The position numbers and the translations under genes were made by a program. 64,000 bases of DNA from Aurelia coerulea (lineage: Eukaryota; Cnidaria; Scyphozoa; Semaeostomeae; Ulmaridae), in NCBI GenBank assembly GCA_039566865.1, contig CM076949.1, forward strand, positions 6,663,501 to 6,727,500, given 5' to 3'. The notes under the pieces were generated by a model that worked only from the letters and a program-made list of their open reading frames with translations, did not search any database and had not been told where the DNA came from. Every line of letters begins with the position of its first letter. Position 1 is the stretch's first letter. Of the stretch, positions 1 through 13,600 are shown piece by piece.

Positions 1-445
1 TGTGTTCCTTATTTGTGTGCTATTAGATGGGTGGAGTATGGGGGGCGTTTGCGGGGGGAGAATATGAAACACACAGAAAATAACACAAAAAGGACATCTC
101 TTTGATATCCTTATTTTAGTTGCCATACTACCTGTGCTATGCGCAATGTTTCGAGTCCTTTGAGGTTATAAAGGACCTACTTATAATATGAACCATAGCT
201 GAGTTCTTTGCTCCACCGCTCAAATGCCGAAAGACGATTTGGAAGTTCTTAAGCCCGAAAGAAGAATAAGCTGTAATACCTGACTCCATCTTGCAGAATA
301 GATTTACTTCGGTGTTTTGTCTTTGTTTCAGTTTGTTTCAACAATTGATTTGAATGAATTCTCCGTAGGATCGAAATGTTTTAAGCACAAGGAGGGCTGC
401 ATATATTTCAAGAATCAAGAAGAATTTCAGGATGCTATGTCATAC
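1..445. other. No gene recognised
   Basis: AT-rich intergenic sequence downstream of HSD17B4. I see no coding signal and no delimited repeat. Confidence 0.4.
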
Positions 446-981
446 AGTAGACTTGTGACTTTTCGTCCCTTGTTTCCCTGCGTTCTTTGATTTGCTGATA
501 TCACTTGCTCAATAGGGACTCATACCGTTACTCTTATAAAGTGGGCCCCCTGCTTCAAAATGGCCTAAACTAGCGGGAGTTCTCGTACACTCAACAAAAT
601 CGCTTCAAAGAGTGGTTTAAAGAGCTTCAACATTAAAAAGCACATTTTTAGTACAAAGAATAATGTTTTCCGGACGTACTCATCGAAAAATACATGCCTT
701 TCAAGCGATAATCTTCCTCCGTAGAAACAAAATGGATCCAGCTATGAGAACTCTTGGCCGTATCAGCCGTTTTTTGTATGCAACAACAACAACTGTCCAA
801 ATAGCAACTATTTTATTGGTTGAAAACCAAATTCTAGCAATTTTATTGGTAAACACGGAACCATTCTATATGGGCCTAAAGGGGGCCCACTTTATAAGAG
901 TAATGGTATGAGTCCCTATTACCAAGTGATATCAGCAAATCAAACAACGCAGAGAAATGAGGGGCGAAAAGTCCCAAGTCT
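446..981. mobile_element. Inverted-repeat (MITE-like) element
   Basis: Arms GTAGACTTGTGACTTTTCG / CGAAAAGTCCCAAGTCTAC, TTTGCTGATATCACTTG / CAAGTGATATCAGCAAA and GGGACTCATACCGTTACTCT / AGAGTAATGGTATGAGTCCC run in opposite orientation. About 100-150 bp of each end is paired. The short ORF inside (663-911) has no recognisable product. Confidence 0.6.
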
Positions 982-1243
982 ACCGGTACAGTTTTGATCC
1001 GCTATAAGGTTGTTCCGGTTTAACACTGCTCCAGAACAACGTTACTCTATAGACAGAAGGAGCAAAAGTGTTCTGCTTTAGCTGGAGCAGTATCAACGGG
1101 AGGCTGATTCGTTACACTATTGTTACGGATCCAAAGTTGTACCGGTGCTGCGTAAACGGTATCAATTCTTTTGACATGCTCAAGTTCAAGACCTGCTCAA
1201 ATAGGGTTCCAGAACTTTTTAAGGCACGTACTCATCATTTGAA
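978..1243. repeat. TACCGGTACA repeat, copy 1
   Basis: TACCGGTACAGTTTTGATCCG, then a CTCCAGAACAACGTTA block and GGGAGGCTGATTCGTTACAC, ending TACCGGTGCTGCGTAAACGG. It is shared with 57176-57375 and, more diverged, 52806-53280. It is probably a short non-autonomous DNA element. Confidence 0.55.
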
Positions 1244-1389
1244 TCAAGCCCTCCGACCTAGCTGCATCTATTTTAAATTTGTGTTTCATTAAAAATATTA
1301 CAGAGCCTACCAGACTTCGGCACTATGAATTCTTCAAATCATACGAAAAGTCTATTTCAATGCTCGGCGGATATTGTCGGAATAGGCAA

Positions 1390-1616
1390 TTACAGTTTTG
1401 CATGTTGGTTGAATATTTGTCCAAGTTTTTGTGTCAACATGACATTGCCTTTGATCTTCAACTTTCCCTTGAAAAATGCTTGTTGGGAGTTTAACTGACC
1501 GGTTGCCATAGCAACAAAGTCGTCATCTGAGACTGTCAGCTGAACATCAGATTTTCCGTCAAATGCACCTTGATAGATTTTAGGTGGGGATGACTTGAAA
1601 TCCATTACCCAGTTTC
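1390..1616 (-). CDS. HSD17B4: HSD17B4 exon 7 (SCP2-like domain and PTS1)
   Basis: Completes Gly660 and runs to codon 734 plus TAA (1390-1392). It reads [19 protein letters not shown], then [35 protein letters not shown] and [14 protein letters not shown]. The acceptor is TTTTCACAG. The last three residues AKL are the same PTS1 as in mammalian HSD17B4. It lies 8.8 kb from exon 6. Confidence 0.95.
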
Positions 1617-4600
1617 CTGTGAAAAGAAAGTTTCAAAACTTTATGTCATAGGTTTAAAATGAACAATGTGCGAAACACAATGGAAGCAAGAGCTTCCCAC
1701 TTTATCTGTTGTTCGTTCGAAAAAATTGGCATCATTTTCATTTTGCTTTTAATTTGCCACATTTACTCTGTAGTTACTCTAGGATACTATTCAGTTTAGT
1801 AATAAATTAAACAACTGCTTTCCTGCTGTCCCAGCAAAATAGAAAAAAGGTGACAACAAGTCGACACATTTCAAGATATAAACCTATTTACAACCTTCAT
1901 ATTAAATGACTATCAAACTTGAAAAAGAAAAAGGAAAGAATATAATTGCGATGCTTGTTATCAGCTTTCAGTTTTGTTTTGAATCAATGGATCGATGGGG
2001 CTAATTTCATTTCTGAGTCGAGTTTATCCCATCAGTTGGCTCCATGAAACGCAAATGACTTTGGTGACAAGCTGTTCTCTCTTTCGTTAGAGGAAGACTG
2101 CATTAGGTATTGCATCCTTTTAGTCATTTATTGACCAGGAATTCTACCAGAAAAGCCAGGAATTCTACTGGGAGAGAATTCTCAATTTTCCGTTCAACTC
2201 AATTTGATTTCGTAAACCAGTCGAGTCTGCACGCAGGCTACTTTAAGATAACATTCCCAGACTTCAGAGCGATGTGAAATAAATAGACCATTTCGCTATT
2301 GTAAACAAGACTTTGAATCAACGATATTGTTATGCACTTTTGTAGAATTTTCGAATGTGCGCGAAAGAGAAAGAAAGGTGCAAGTCTAACGCTGCTTAAT
2401 CGAAACTTGCGTATAAAAATGTTTAAATTTCCCCCCAAGCTTAACGCAAAATAACAATAAGGCCATTTGCAGGGTGGAACCGGCTCAGGAATTGGGCGGT
2501 AGTGCATCAGCCCATAACTGCCTGAAAAATTCACATCTTTACGGTCGGTGATTGGATGGTAAGAATTACCGGCAGGCAACCAATGCACCTGTCCCACAGA
2601 CTGAAAATCTGTGGAAAGGAAAGAAGAAAGCAAATAGAAAACAAGTGGGCTGGGAGGGCGGGGAAGATAAATATAAAGATATATGAGCTTGCTGCGAATA
2701 ACTTCATATGGCCTAATCAATCTTGGTGGAATTGAAGCAAAACACTTCCGCCGTTGCGGTTTGATAACACACGTGCTGAATAACGGGACAAAACAGGTTT
2801 GACGCAACCCCGCAGAGGGAAAGGCATTGTGCATGGGAGAATATTAACTACGGTTAAAGGACTCTAACCGACATTTAATATTTCCCCCCAAGCTTAACGC
2901 AAAATAACAATAAGGCCATTTGCAGGGTGGAACCGGCTCAGGAATTGGGCGGTAGTGCATCAGCCCATAACTGCCTGAAAAATTCACATCTTTACGGTCG
3001 GTGATTGGATGGTAAGAATTACCGGCCAAAGAACACACAGTGTTCCCACCCAATCACAAACCGGAAAACTATAACTTATCTAAACCCTTACCCACCCAGC
3101 CTGGAAGAGTAAAAGAGGGGAGAAGAAGACTAGGCAAGGAAAAATAGATAGCTAAGAGAAGGTAAGAGGTCTCAAGTAGGCAAGACCCACAGTAAATAGG
3201 GTCAACATAAGCAAGGCGCACAACCAATGGAGGCCAGTGCATCAAGCAGAGCCTATGCTCAACAAGACCCACAATAAATGGGGGTCGCTATAAGCAAACC
3301 AAACAAGACCCACAGCAAATGAGTCAACGCAAACGAGGCCCACAGTCAGTGGAGGCCAGCATAACAAGCAGTGCAGTGCGCATGCTTAACGAGACCCACC
3401 TTATATATAGGGTCAACGCAAGCCAGGCCCACAGTCAACGGCGGCCAGCTAATCAAGCAGCGCACACGCTAAAAAAGACCCACAGTAAATAGGGTCAACG
3501 CAAGCAAGGCCCACAGTCAACGGAGGTCAGCTCATCACGCAGCGTACATGCTAAACAAGACCCAAAGTAAATAGGGTCAACGCAAGCAAAGCCCACAGTC
3601 AACGGAGGCCAGCACATCACGCAGCGCGCATGCAAGAAAAGACCCACATTTAAAAGGGGTCAACACAAGCAAGGCCCACAGTCAACGGAGGCCAGCTCAT
3701 CACGCAGCGCGCATGCTAAACAAGACCCGCATTAAATAGGGTCAACACAAGCAAGGCCCACAGTCAACGGAGGCCATCTCATCACGCAGCGCGCATGCTA
3801 AACAAGACCCACATTAAATAGGGTCAACGCAAGCAAGGCCCACAGTCAACGGAGGCCAGCTCATCACGCAGCGCGCATGCTAAAACAAGACCCGCATTAA
3901 ATAGGGTCAACACAAGCAAGGCCCACAGTCAACGGAGGCCAGCTCATCACGCAGCGCGCGTGCTAAACAAGACCCACATTTAAAAGGGGTCAACGCAAGC
4001 AAGGCCCACAGTCAATGGAGGCCAGCTCATCACGCAGCGCGCATGCTAACCAGACCCTCATTAAATAGGGTCAACGCAAGCAAAGCCCACAGTCAACGGA
4101 GGCCAGCACATCACGCAGCGCGCATACTAGAAAAGACCCACATTTAAAAGGGGTCAACACAAGCAAGGCCCACAGTCAACGGAGGCCAGCTCATCACGCA
4201 GCGCGCATGCTAAACAAGACCCGCATTAAACAGGGTCAACGCAAGCAAGGCCCACAGTCAACGGAGGCCAGCTCATCACGCAGCGCGCATGCTAACCAGA
4301 CCCACATTAAATAGGGTCAACGCAAGCAAGGCCCACAGTCAACGGAGGCCATCTCATCACGCAGTGCGCATGCTAAACAAGACCCACATTAAATAGGGTC
4401 AACACAAGCAAGGCCCACAGTCAACGGAGGCCAGCTCATCACGCAGCGCGCATGCTAAACAAGACCCGCATTAAATAGGGTCAACACAAGCAAGGCCCAC
4501 AGTCAACGGAGGCCAGCTCATCACGCAGCGCGCATGCTAACCAGACCCACATTAAATAGGGTCAACGCAAGCAAGGCCCACAGTCAACGGAGGCCAGCTC

Positions 4601-7600
4601 ATCACGCAGCGCGCATGCTAACCAGACCCACATTAAATAGGGTCAACGCAAGCAAGGCCCACAGTCAACGGAGGCCATCTCATCACGCAGTGCGCATGCT
4701 AAACAAGACCCACATTAAATAGGGTCAACACAAGCAAGGCCCACAGTCAACGGAGGCCAGCTCATCACGCAGCGCGCGTGCTAACAAAGACCCACATTAA
4801 ATAGGGTCAACGCAAGCAAGGCCCACAGTCAACGGAGGCCAGCTCATCACGCAGCGCGCGTGCTAACAAAGACCCACATTAAATAGGGCCAACGCAAGCA
4901 AGGCCCACAGTCAACGGAGGCCAGCTGCAGGAGGGTTTCAGAAAAGTTTTGCCCCTGGTTGACGAAGGATTTCAAATGTTTGTCTGCTACAAGAGACAGG
5001 TTAAAATTGGCAGCTGTACGCTCAAAGTCAAAAATTTTGATGGATGCTTATAAACAAACGAGAAATAGGGTCAATAGATTAAACAAAGATTTAAAGCGCG
5101 ACTATTTTACAAATAAGATTGCCCTTTCCCAAGGTGATCTTAAAAACACTTGGAAAACCATTAACATGGTTCTCAATAAGAAATCAAAAACGACTCAAAT
5201 TCAGTCGCTTGATGTTGATGGTAAGCATGTTACCGATAATAATGCTGTTGCTCAGACAATGAATGATTTCTTTTGTGATATTGGCAAATCTCTTAGTGAC
5301 AAAATTCCACAGAAAGCTAACCCCCTTGTTGAAGATAAGCTGGAAGTGAACCCTGAAAATTTACAGTTTAAATTACAAGCCTTTGATGTTCATCAGATAA
5401 AAAAGGTTTTTGGTAAATTCAAAACGTCCAAGGGTTTCGGTCCTGATGGCATTGCTAATCATTTCCTAAAGATCGCATTCTCTGTCATTGCAGAATCTCT
5501 CTGTGACATTTTCAACCTCTCAATTGCCACTGGAGTTTTTCCTGAAAATTGGAAAACTGCAAGGGTTGCCCCAATCTTTAAAAGTGGAGAAAAAAACAAT
5601 TGTTCCAATTATAGACCAATTTCTGTGCTCCCATTTCTGGCAAGACTCTTTGAGAAATTGATTTACAACCAACTATATGATTATCTAGACAAAAATAAAC
5701 TTCTGTATTCTGGCCAATCAGGTTTTAGAGCTCTGCATTCCACTGTAACTTGCTTGCTTTCTGGCACTAATGACTGGCACATTAATATTGAGCGTGGAAA
5801 ATTTACAGGAAATATTTTCATTGATTTGAAAAAGGCTTTTGATACTGTTGATCATGCCATACTTATTCAAAAGCTATCTAAGTACGGAATTCAGGGTCTT
5901 GAGCTTCAATGGTTCAAATCATATCTCAGCAGTAGGCAGCAATTCACTAAGGTTAATGGAGTGGAATCTGACATCGGAAGCATCAGCTGTGGTGTTCCAC
6001 AAGGCTCTTGTTTAGGTCCGCTACTCTTCCTAATCTATATAAATGATTTGCCATTCGCCTTGAAAAACTGCAAAGTTACGATGTACGCCGACGATACTAG
6101 CATATCCTATTCCTCTAAGAGCATTGAGGATCTAACTGAAACGCTCAACAACGAATTGAAATGTTTGAAAGAATGGCTTCAGGGCAATAAATTGTCTTTG
6201 AATGTAATCAAGACTCAGGCAATGGTAATCGGATCTAGACCAAATCTTAAAAAGATTGGTGAAAACACTGTGGATTCTCCTGCATTTGTTATCGATGATT
6301 CCCCTGTAGAACTCGTCGACAGTATTAAGTATCTTGGTGTCCAAGTTGACCAGTACCTCGTGTGGGACGAGCAAATTAAATCTGTTCAAGCCAAAGTCTC
6401 CCGCTCGTTAGGTTTTTTAAAATATGCAAAGAAATTTTTGCCAAAAACTGTACTTTGCAAATTATATAGAGGTATTGTAGAGCCACATTTTCGGTACTGC
6501 TGTTCTGTGTGGGGGAACTGTGCTGAGTTCCGACTGGTTAAGCTTCAGAAATTGCAGAATCGTGCCGCTAGAATTATTACAAATAGCAGCTACGATGCTC
6601 CTGCCGAAGCTTTGATTACAGAGTTAAAATGGCCAACTGTGAGGGATATGATCAGAAGTGAGACTGCAACAACTGTATATAAATCTGTTAATAGTCTCGC
6701 GCCTGATTATCTCTCGCATTTATTTGTTAGAAATTCTGATCGCAATATTATCAACCTTAGAAATGCCGAAACTGACTTGCTAGTGCCATTCATGAAAACT
6801 AGTAATGGACAGAAAGCGTTCGCATTTCGTGGAGCAAAAATCTGGAATGATCTCAGCCGCGAGGCCAAGCAAGCTCCCTCTTTATCTTCTTTTAAGAACA
6901 AGATTAAGGGTCGGTTGTAAATTTATTGTAAATAGTTGTAGATAAATTATTTATGATTGTAATTAGTTTCCTTTTCCCATTATTAATTTTAGTAGATTTT
7001 TTAATTTGTAAAGTTTTTGGCACGGCCCCCTGAAAATCAGTCATACTGACTGACGGGGCTACCATGCATAAATAATTTTAAAATGAAATGAAATGAATGA
7101 ATAGGGCCAACACAAGCAAGGCCCACAGTCAACGGAGGCCAGCTCATCACGCAGCGCGCGTGCTAACAAAGACCCACATTAAATAGGGTCAACGCAAGCA
7201 AGGCCCACAGTCAACGGAGGCCAGCTCATCATGCAGCGCGCATGTTAAACAAGACCCACATTAAATAGGGTCAACGCAAGCAAGGCCCACAGTCAACGGA
7301 GGCCATCTCATCACGCAGCGCGCATGCTAAACAAGACCCACATTAAATAGGGTCAACGCAAGCAAGGCCCACAGGCAACGGAGGCCAGCTCCTAAAGCAG
7401 CGCGCCTGCTAACAAAGACCCACATTAAATAGGGTCAACGCAAGCAAGGCCCACAGTCAACGGAGGCCAGCTCATCATGCAGCGCGCATGTTAAACAAGA
7501 CCCACATTAAATAGGGTCAACGCAAGTAAGGCCCACAGTCAACGGAGGCCATCTCATCACGCAGCGCGCATGCTAAACAAGACCCACATTAAGTAGGGTC

Positions 7601-10600
7601 GACGCAAGCAAGGCCCACAGGCAACGGAGGCCAGCTCCTAAAGCAGCGCGCCTGCTAAACATGAACCACCTTAATTAGGGTCAACGCAAGCACGGCCCAC
7701 AGTCAACGGAGGCCAGTTCATCAAGCAGCGTGCATACTCCACCAAGACCCACGGTAAGAGGGGTCAATAGAAGCGTGCAAACGAGGCCCACAGTCAAGGG
7801 GGGAGGCCACTTTGTCCAGCAGCATGTAGTAGCTCAATGCAAGCTCAATGCAAGTAGCTCAATGCAGTAGCTCAATGCAAGCAAGGCCCACAGTCAACGG
7901 AGGCCAGTTGATCCAGCAGTGTGCCTACTCCTAAACAAAATAAAACGTTGAAGCTAGCTGAACCAGGCCTGAGAGTTACTGTAAGCTTCACCCATTTTAG
8001 CCCAAACCAGTAGTAGCAGAAGGAATGAGGCAGGAAATCTACCATTCTGCAGAACTGGAACTAAGCTGGATTACACATCAATTATAACAACAACAAAATC
8101 AACGATACAAAAACAGCTGCACCAGAATCATGTAATCATTTCCTGTATGGCCTCTTGGTTGGAGGAGGGGAGGGTGACCTGTCCTTCTGGGCTTTTTGGG
8201 GTGCTTGATCTTCCTTTTGGCAATTCATCCTCTTGTGGGGCCCCTGGCAGGTAGAGCAGTGGTGTGCAAACTTACAGCGAAGGGCGGAGCAGGTCCCATC
8301 GTTCCACCGAAAGCATGGAGAGGAGAATTTGCTTGCCTGGGTTGTAGAAGGCTTATGAATAGCCTTGGCACCTTGGGACAAAATCGTTGTGAACCATAAA
8401 TTTGGTAAGATCTCCCCCCAGTCAACATTCGGGTTTTCTGCGGCATGCTTCCGAAATGCGCCATCATACTCTTGCCACCCTGAGCCCCCAAAATCACGAG
8501 ATGCCGCTGAAATGAGGAGAAAATATCCCACCAACGTGGGCATTCTCTCTGATGCTATCTTTGCAACGACACCAGCAAATACCGCCCATGCCTCTGCCCA
8601 CTCTGAGAATGTCTCAATAGGGAAAAGATCCACCTTAAACAGCTTGCCAAGCTGACCAGGATTGGGCTCCATACTGGGCAATTTTTTGATATTGCATGGT
8701 CGGAGCAAAACAAAATCAACAAATTTGTTGTTTGCAATTTTATCAACTAAGTAGCCAGGAATTGGCGGTATCGCGGTTGAAACACTTACAGCAGGCACCG
8801 GGGGCTGTGCAGAACCCCCTACTGCCACACCTGATTTTTGCTCAGCTTTGGATACAGCTGAAAGCACACTCTGAGCAGGCAAAACACTTTGAGCAGGCAA
8901 GGACGGCGTTGTTACCTCTGATGACAGTTTTAGGAATGCAGGGGCAGAAACAAGATGGGCTTGATCCTCTTGATTACCTGCTGTACTAGATGTGGAAGCC
9001 AAATTAGAAGTACCTGGTGCAGAAGAAACCAAAGTGGCAGTTGAGGAACCTGGGACACTAGTCACCGCAGGCTGCTGTGGAGGCTTGGACAGAATGGACA
9101 AAATCTGATTCATAGATTTATCGATGTCTTCGAACCGTTTCATGGCCTCTTGCCTGCCCATAGCGTCTGAGCTTGATGGGTTCTGTGAAGCATCAGTGTC
9201 GTCAGCCTGCCGATCCATTTTTTATGAAACAAATCTCGAATACACAGTCAGAATTCGACGCGAATTTAATACGAAGAAACAAACTATACTGCTATAATTA
9301 CGTCCAAGCAAAAGCTTGGAACGAGCTCACCGATAGAAGTCTTAGGCCAGTAGATCGAATCTGAACTCAGCAACTGCACGTCGAATAATAAGCGGCAATG
9401 GCCAATTCAAGCTGACAACCAAAGAATAAATCGCTCCAAACATCAACCAAACACTCTTTTTCAAACCTCTCGTCACCGATAATAGAAGATAAATATAAAG
9501 ATATATGAGCTTGCTGCGAATAACTTCATATGGCCTAATCAATCTTGGTGGAATTGAAGCAAAACACTTCCGCCGTTGCGGTTTGATAACACACGTGCTG
9601 AATAACGGGACAAAACAGGTTTGACGCAACCCCGCAGAGGGAAAGGCATTGTGCATGGGAGAATATTAACTACGGTTAAAGGACTCTAACCGACATTTAA
9701 AAATCTCGCTCGCTCCAGACCCCTTTGTAGGACAGCTAAGAGATATATTTTCACAACCACATAGCCTTTTCGCTATAAAGTGATCGATGGTCTAGGTCTC
9801 GTTTACGTACATTTAAGGAATTCCTGAAAATTCTCTAATACAATGCAGATGAGAATTTATGAGAAGTATGTATGCAGGCAAAATTGTTGCTCCGTTCAGA
9901 GGGAAAAACATCCGTTTTAGTCCGTTCACATTTATCAACCTGATTACAAATACGGAGCCAACAATATCCGTTTTTGTGCATATCCACTTTTTATAGCGTT
10001 TTCGAAAACCTCCGTTTTTGTGCAGATAAGTTCATTCATTTTTCATTTCAAATTCTTTAAGCACGGTATAAAGTAAAACCCTATTCTAATTACAATAATA
10101 AATAAAAGATAAAAAAGTCATAAAAATTATTTTAAAGTGTCTTTGAGTGCTTTGAAAGAGGATCCCTGCTTGACTTTCGTATCCAAGAGGCTCCAAACTG
10201 TGTGAAAACTTTCACAAAAACAGAGGTTTTTCTCTCCGTTTTTATACAAAAGCGGGGCCTCACTCTGACAATGCAAACTATACCTCTCTCACGATAAATG
10301 TCTTGCTGATGAAATATTTCATTAACAAACACCTTCACAGATCAAAGGCAATGAGGAGCAAGGCAAAAGGGGAATCAATACTCGTAAATTTCCTAAACCA
10401 TTCTTGCTACAAGAAAGCATCATTTGATCAACTTACCAGCGTCTTTGCCTTCCTTAGTGACTTTCCACACGAATACCCCATTAATTTGCGTTGCAACATC
10501 AGGCATGTCATTTACTCGAGCTGCTATCTCTTGAAATATTACGTCACTTGCAAGCCCACTGGACTGAGCGTCTGCCGATGGTCCATCCTATGAATGAAGA

Positions 10601-13600
10601 ATATATTGTTACTGGCATAAACAACATTGCTAAGAATATGACAGGGATGAAATACGCTGCTGGGTGATAAAGTAACCAGTTCTCCAGTGTTAATCGTTGA
10701 GATCAAGGAATCATGCTGTACTGACACACAAAATTCAAAGGAGCCTTCGTTGTGTTGAGGATTTCTAATTCTTCTGGTTTCGGCAAGTTTCCAAAGGCAA
10801 AGGCAAGTTTCGCTGCAAAAACCGCAAACTGAAAACGAACTACTACTACTGTATAATACATGGAACTGATAGATTTGGTAAGACGACATTCCTATTTTGC
10901 ACGAAATCTGTACTGATTGTTTCTTAACCAGTATTTAGCTCTGGGGTTTGAAATTACACTGTAATTTTATGTCACAGAAGACATTTTTCTAGGCTACTGA
11001 AACAGTTTGCAAGAAAAAGAGTTCTGCAGGCCCAAAACCTACATTTGCAGTGAAGATTACATAGTAGGAAAGACAGCAATATATATTTGTCACAACAAGC
11101 TTTGAATTCTGGTTTCAAGAATCTCTTTCTAATATTAAATTTTCAACCATCATAGGGAGTAATTTCTCAAAATCGAAGGGCAGTTATTACACCAATTCTG
11201 AAATGTCCATCTTAACTGCAAGTCATCTTCAAGCAACATAATGAAATGACGCTTTTGCATACAGAGAATTCTTACCTTGTCACCCTTAAGATCGACATAT
11301 CCCCCAGTCAGCGCATTTTCACCAGTTTCTTTTACTTTAACGACAAAATGAACTCTGTTAGCCTCTTTCCACATTTCAGTTATCAAGGACTGTCCTGGAA
11401 TAACAGGTCTGTTGAACCTTGCTTTAATGCATCTAAAGAGACTGACATCACCATGGGCGAAGGTTTCAATCACATTCCTCACTGCAAAGCCATATGAGCA
11501 AAGACCATGCAGAATTGGTTGCTTAAATCCTGAAACGGAAAGTATAGGAACATACAAAATGATTCAAAACAAAAGGATTAGCGAAGAGGTCAAAACTTGT
11601 GTTCTCCCTGGGAACGAAGACTATTTGGTCCAATTCAGTGAAAACGTTTTATATGAACTTTAAGTCTAAGCCCGGGGGTCCACAAAAATTACCTGCACAA
11701 ATGCCTGGGGGCCGGGCAAATTTAATGTAGCGAATGCCCGGGGGCCGGGCACTGAGAAAATACCATATTCCCAGTTACTGTACAAGAAAAAGCTCCTGTT
11801 TTTGTCAAATGCCCGGGGGCCGGGGGAAAATTGATGTTTAAATGCCCGAGGGTCGGGAATATTTTTTTAGCAAATGCCCGGGGGTGTACCGGGGGGATGG
11901 TCAGAGCAGGAATTGAAGGAGACATTCTTCTGACAGATCGCTGTATTGATATTAAATACACATTAATCAGCTATTTTACTAACTTTTGACCAATGTTTAC
12001 ATTTTCTTGCTTCCCAATTCCCTACCAAATTATTTTACTGAAATTACTTATCTAACGAAAGGACATCAGTCAGATGTCATAAAAATTACAGTATCCCCTT
12101 CATGTCAGACTTGCTCCTTATAAAAAATCTCAATTTTTCAACTGATAGCCTTTTTTATACCAAGTGACCCAAACAAATACCCACATTTGCAAAACGCCAA
12201 AATCTGATTACATGGCCAATCTTCAAAGTTCTTTTTGTTTTGACAAGTAGACAAAGATCGAATTATTTTCCCAGGTATAGCTGATCTTGTGATTGGTTTT
12301 AAAATTAGCAAATGTAGCTCTTTTCAGAACTACCTTCGGGGCTACCTGGTTTTGAAGCATGGTGCAAAATATACTGATGATTACCAGAGATTAATTTCTT
12401 TTTGTACATTGATCTTTGGCCATAAATGTTAGAAAGAAAAGCAGACTATCATGATTGTAGACTTGAAGGATAATAAAAAAATCTCAATATCACAGCTCTA
12501 GGGCAAGATTTGCGATGTTGTGTAAAGCATATAAAGCTCAGAATAAAGTTTTCCAACATGTCGTTTTATACCCATTGATTAATGAAAACAAACACTTTAT
12601 CATCTAATGAATATTTGGATCTAACAAAAATTTGATAGTTGGTACTGGAGTAGGTTTTTAGATATAAAATTTTGGTCATCTTTTAAATGACAGTACAGTA
12701 TCTTTTCAGACACTCAGCTATAAAGATATACTGGATCATCATATATCAAACGGTACAACTATGATCCACCAAATAGCCTCTATGTATGCATGTCTGTATG
12801 TATCATTTGCCCCTAAAAATATTTACAAGTTCATAATATAAAAATAGATACAATACAATATATAAAGTTAAAAACGTAAAGGAAAAACACCCCTAATTAC
12901 AGTGGCAGGGATAGCATTAACAGGTCAAGATGACCTTAATTCCATAATGGTCCCCTCAGAGGTGCTGAAACGACGAAAAAATGTGAGAAAAAAAACTGTA
13001 GCTGTTTTCCATGTAAACATGGTTTATAACACCATACCATAGTTGGGAGAGATAATGACGAGTCTTAATAGAAGACATCTTATGTCATCTTCCTCTTTTT
13101 GTATGTTTTGGAAAGCATTCTCTTTGATCTTATGTTTGAACGTGTTGATATCGTTTGTTGATTTCATCTCAGACAAAAGACTATTCCATGCTTTGGGCCT
13201 AGATAAGATAGACATTTTTGTCTAGCATTAGTATTAGTTTTGCGAAATATCAATACCTGCAATACTAGCAAATCCTGGGTCGATATGAAGTGGATTGAAA
13301 TCACCATTCAATCTATACAATGCCGCTTGATCATGACTCGTCTGCTCTTCGACTACTTTATCAGGTGCTCTTGTTGGTGTTACACCTAACGCTATTGCAT
13401 GTTCTGATTTGCTTTTCCCACCAGCAACTCCAGCTTTGTTTATATAAATCGAGAATTGATTTCTGCAGATAAGCTTCCCATTTTCATCTGAAGTGTCAGC
13501 ATCAATGATCATCAACGCTCCTTTTCCTTTATCTAAAACATCAGACACTTTGGCCTTGGTTGAAACTGTGCCCTCTGCAGGTATTGGAGCATGTACTTCA

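Larger units (their letters stand above)
2427..9700 (-). mobile_element. Tyrosine-recombinase (DIRS/Ngaro-like) retroelement with split direct repeats, pol replaced by satellite
   Basis: Read on the minus strand the order is A (9700-9485), gag-like ORF (9218-8136), satellite array (about 7930-3180), B (3026-2880), A (2878-2663), 89 bp, B (2573-2427). The two A copies (216 bp) are identical, as are the two B copies (147 bp). A-ORF-BA-B is the split-direct-repeat layout known from Ngaro/PAT-type elements, which move by a tyrosine recombinase through a circle. No target duplication is seen; both edges share TTTAA. RT, RNase H and recombinase genes are absent, so this copy must be non-autonomous. 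It fills most of HSD17B4 intron 6. Confidence 0.72.

Noticed and set aside
2238..2834. 198-codon minus ORF across the A and B repeats
   Set aside because: Runs through non-coding terminal repeats and is partly copied at 9342-9656; no protein-like conservation.
3180..7930. Regular 82-bp repeats considered as a CRISPR array
   Set aside because: No repeat-spacer alternation; whole units are homologous head to tail, and the setting is eukaryotic.
2663..9700. The 216-bp A repeats as LTRs of a gypsy or copia element
   Set aside because: No TG...CA ends, no primer-binding site or polypurine tract seen, no TSD, and the extra outer B copy cannot be explained by an LTR model.
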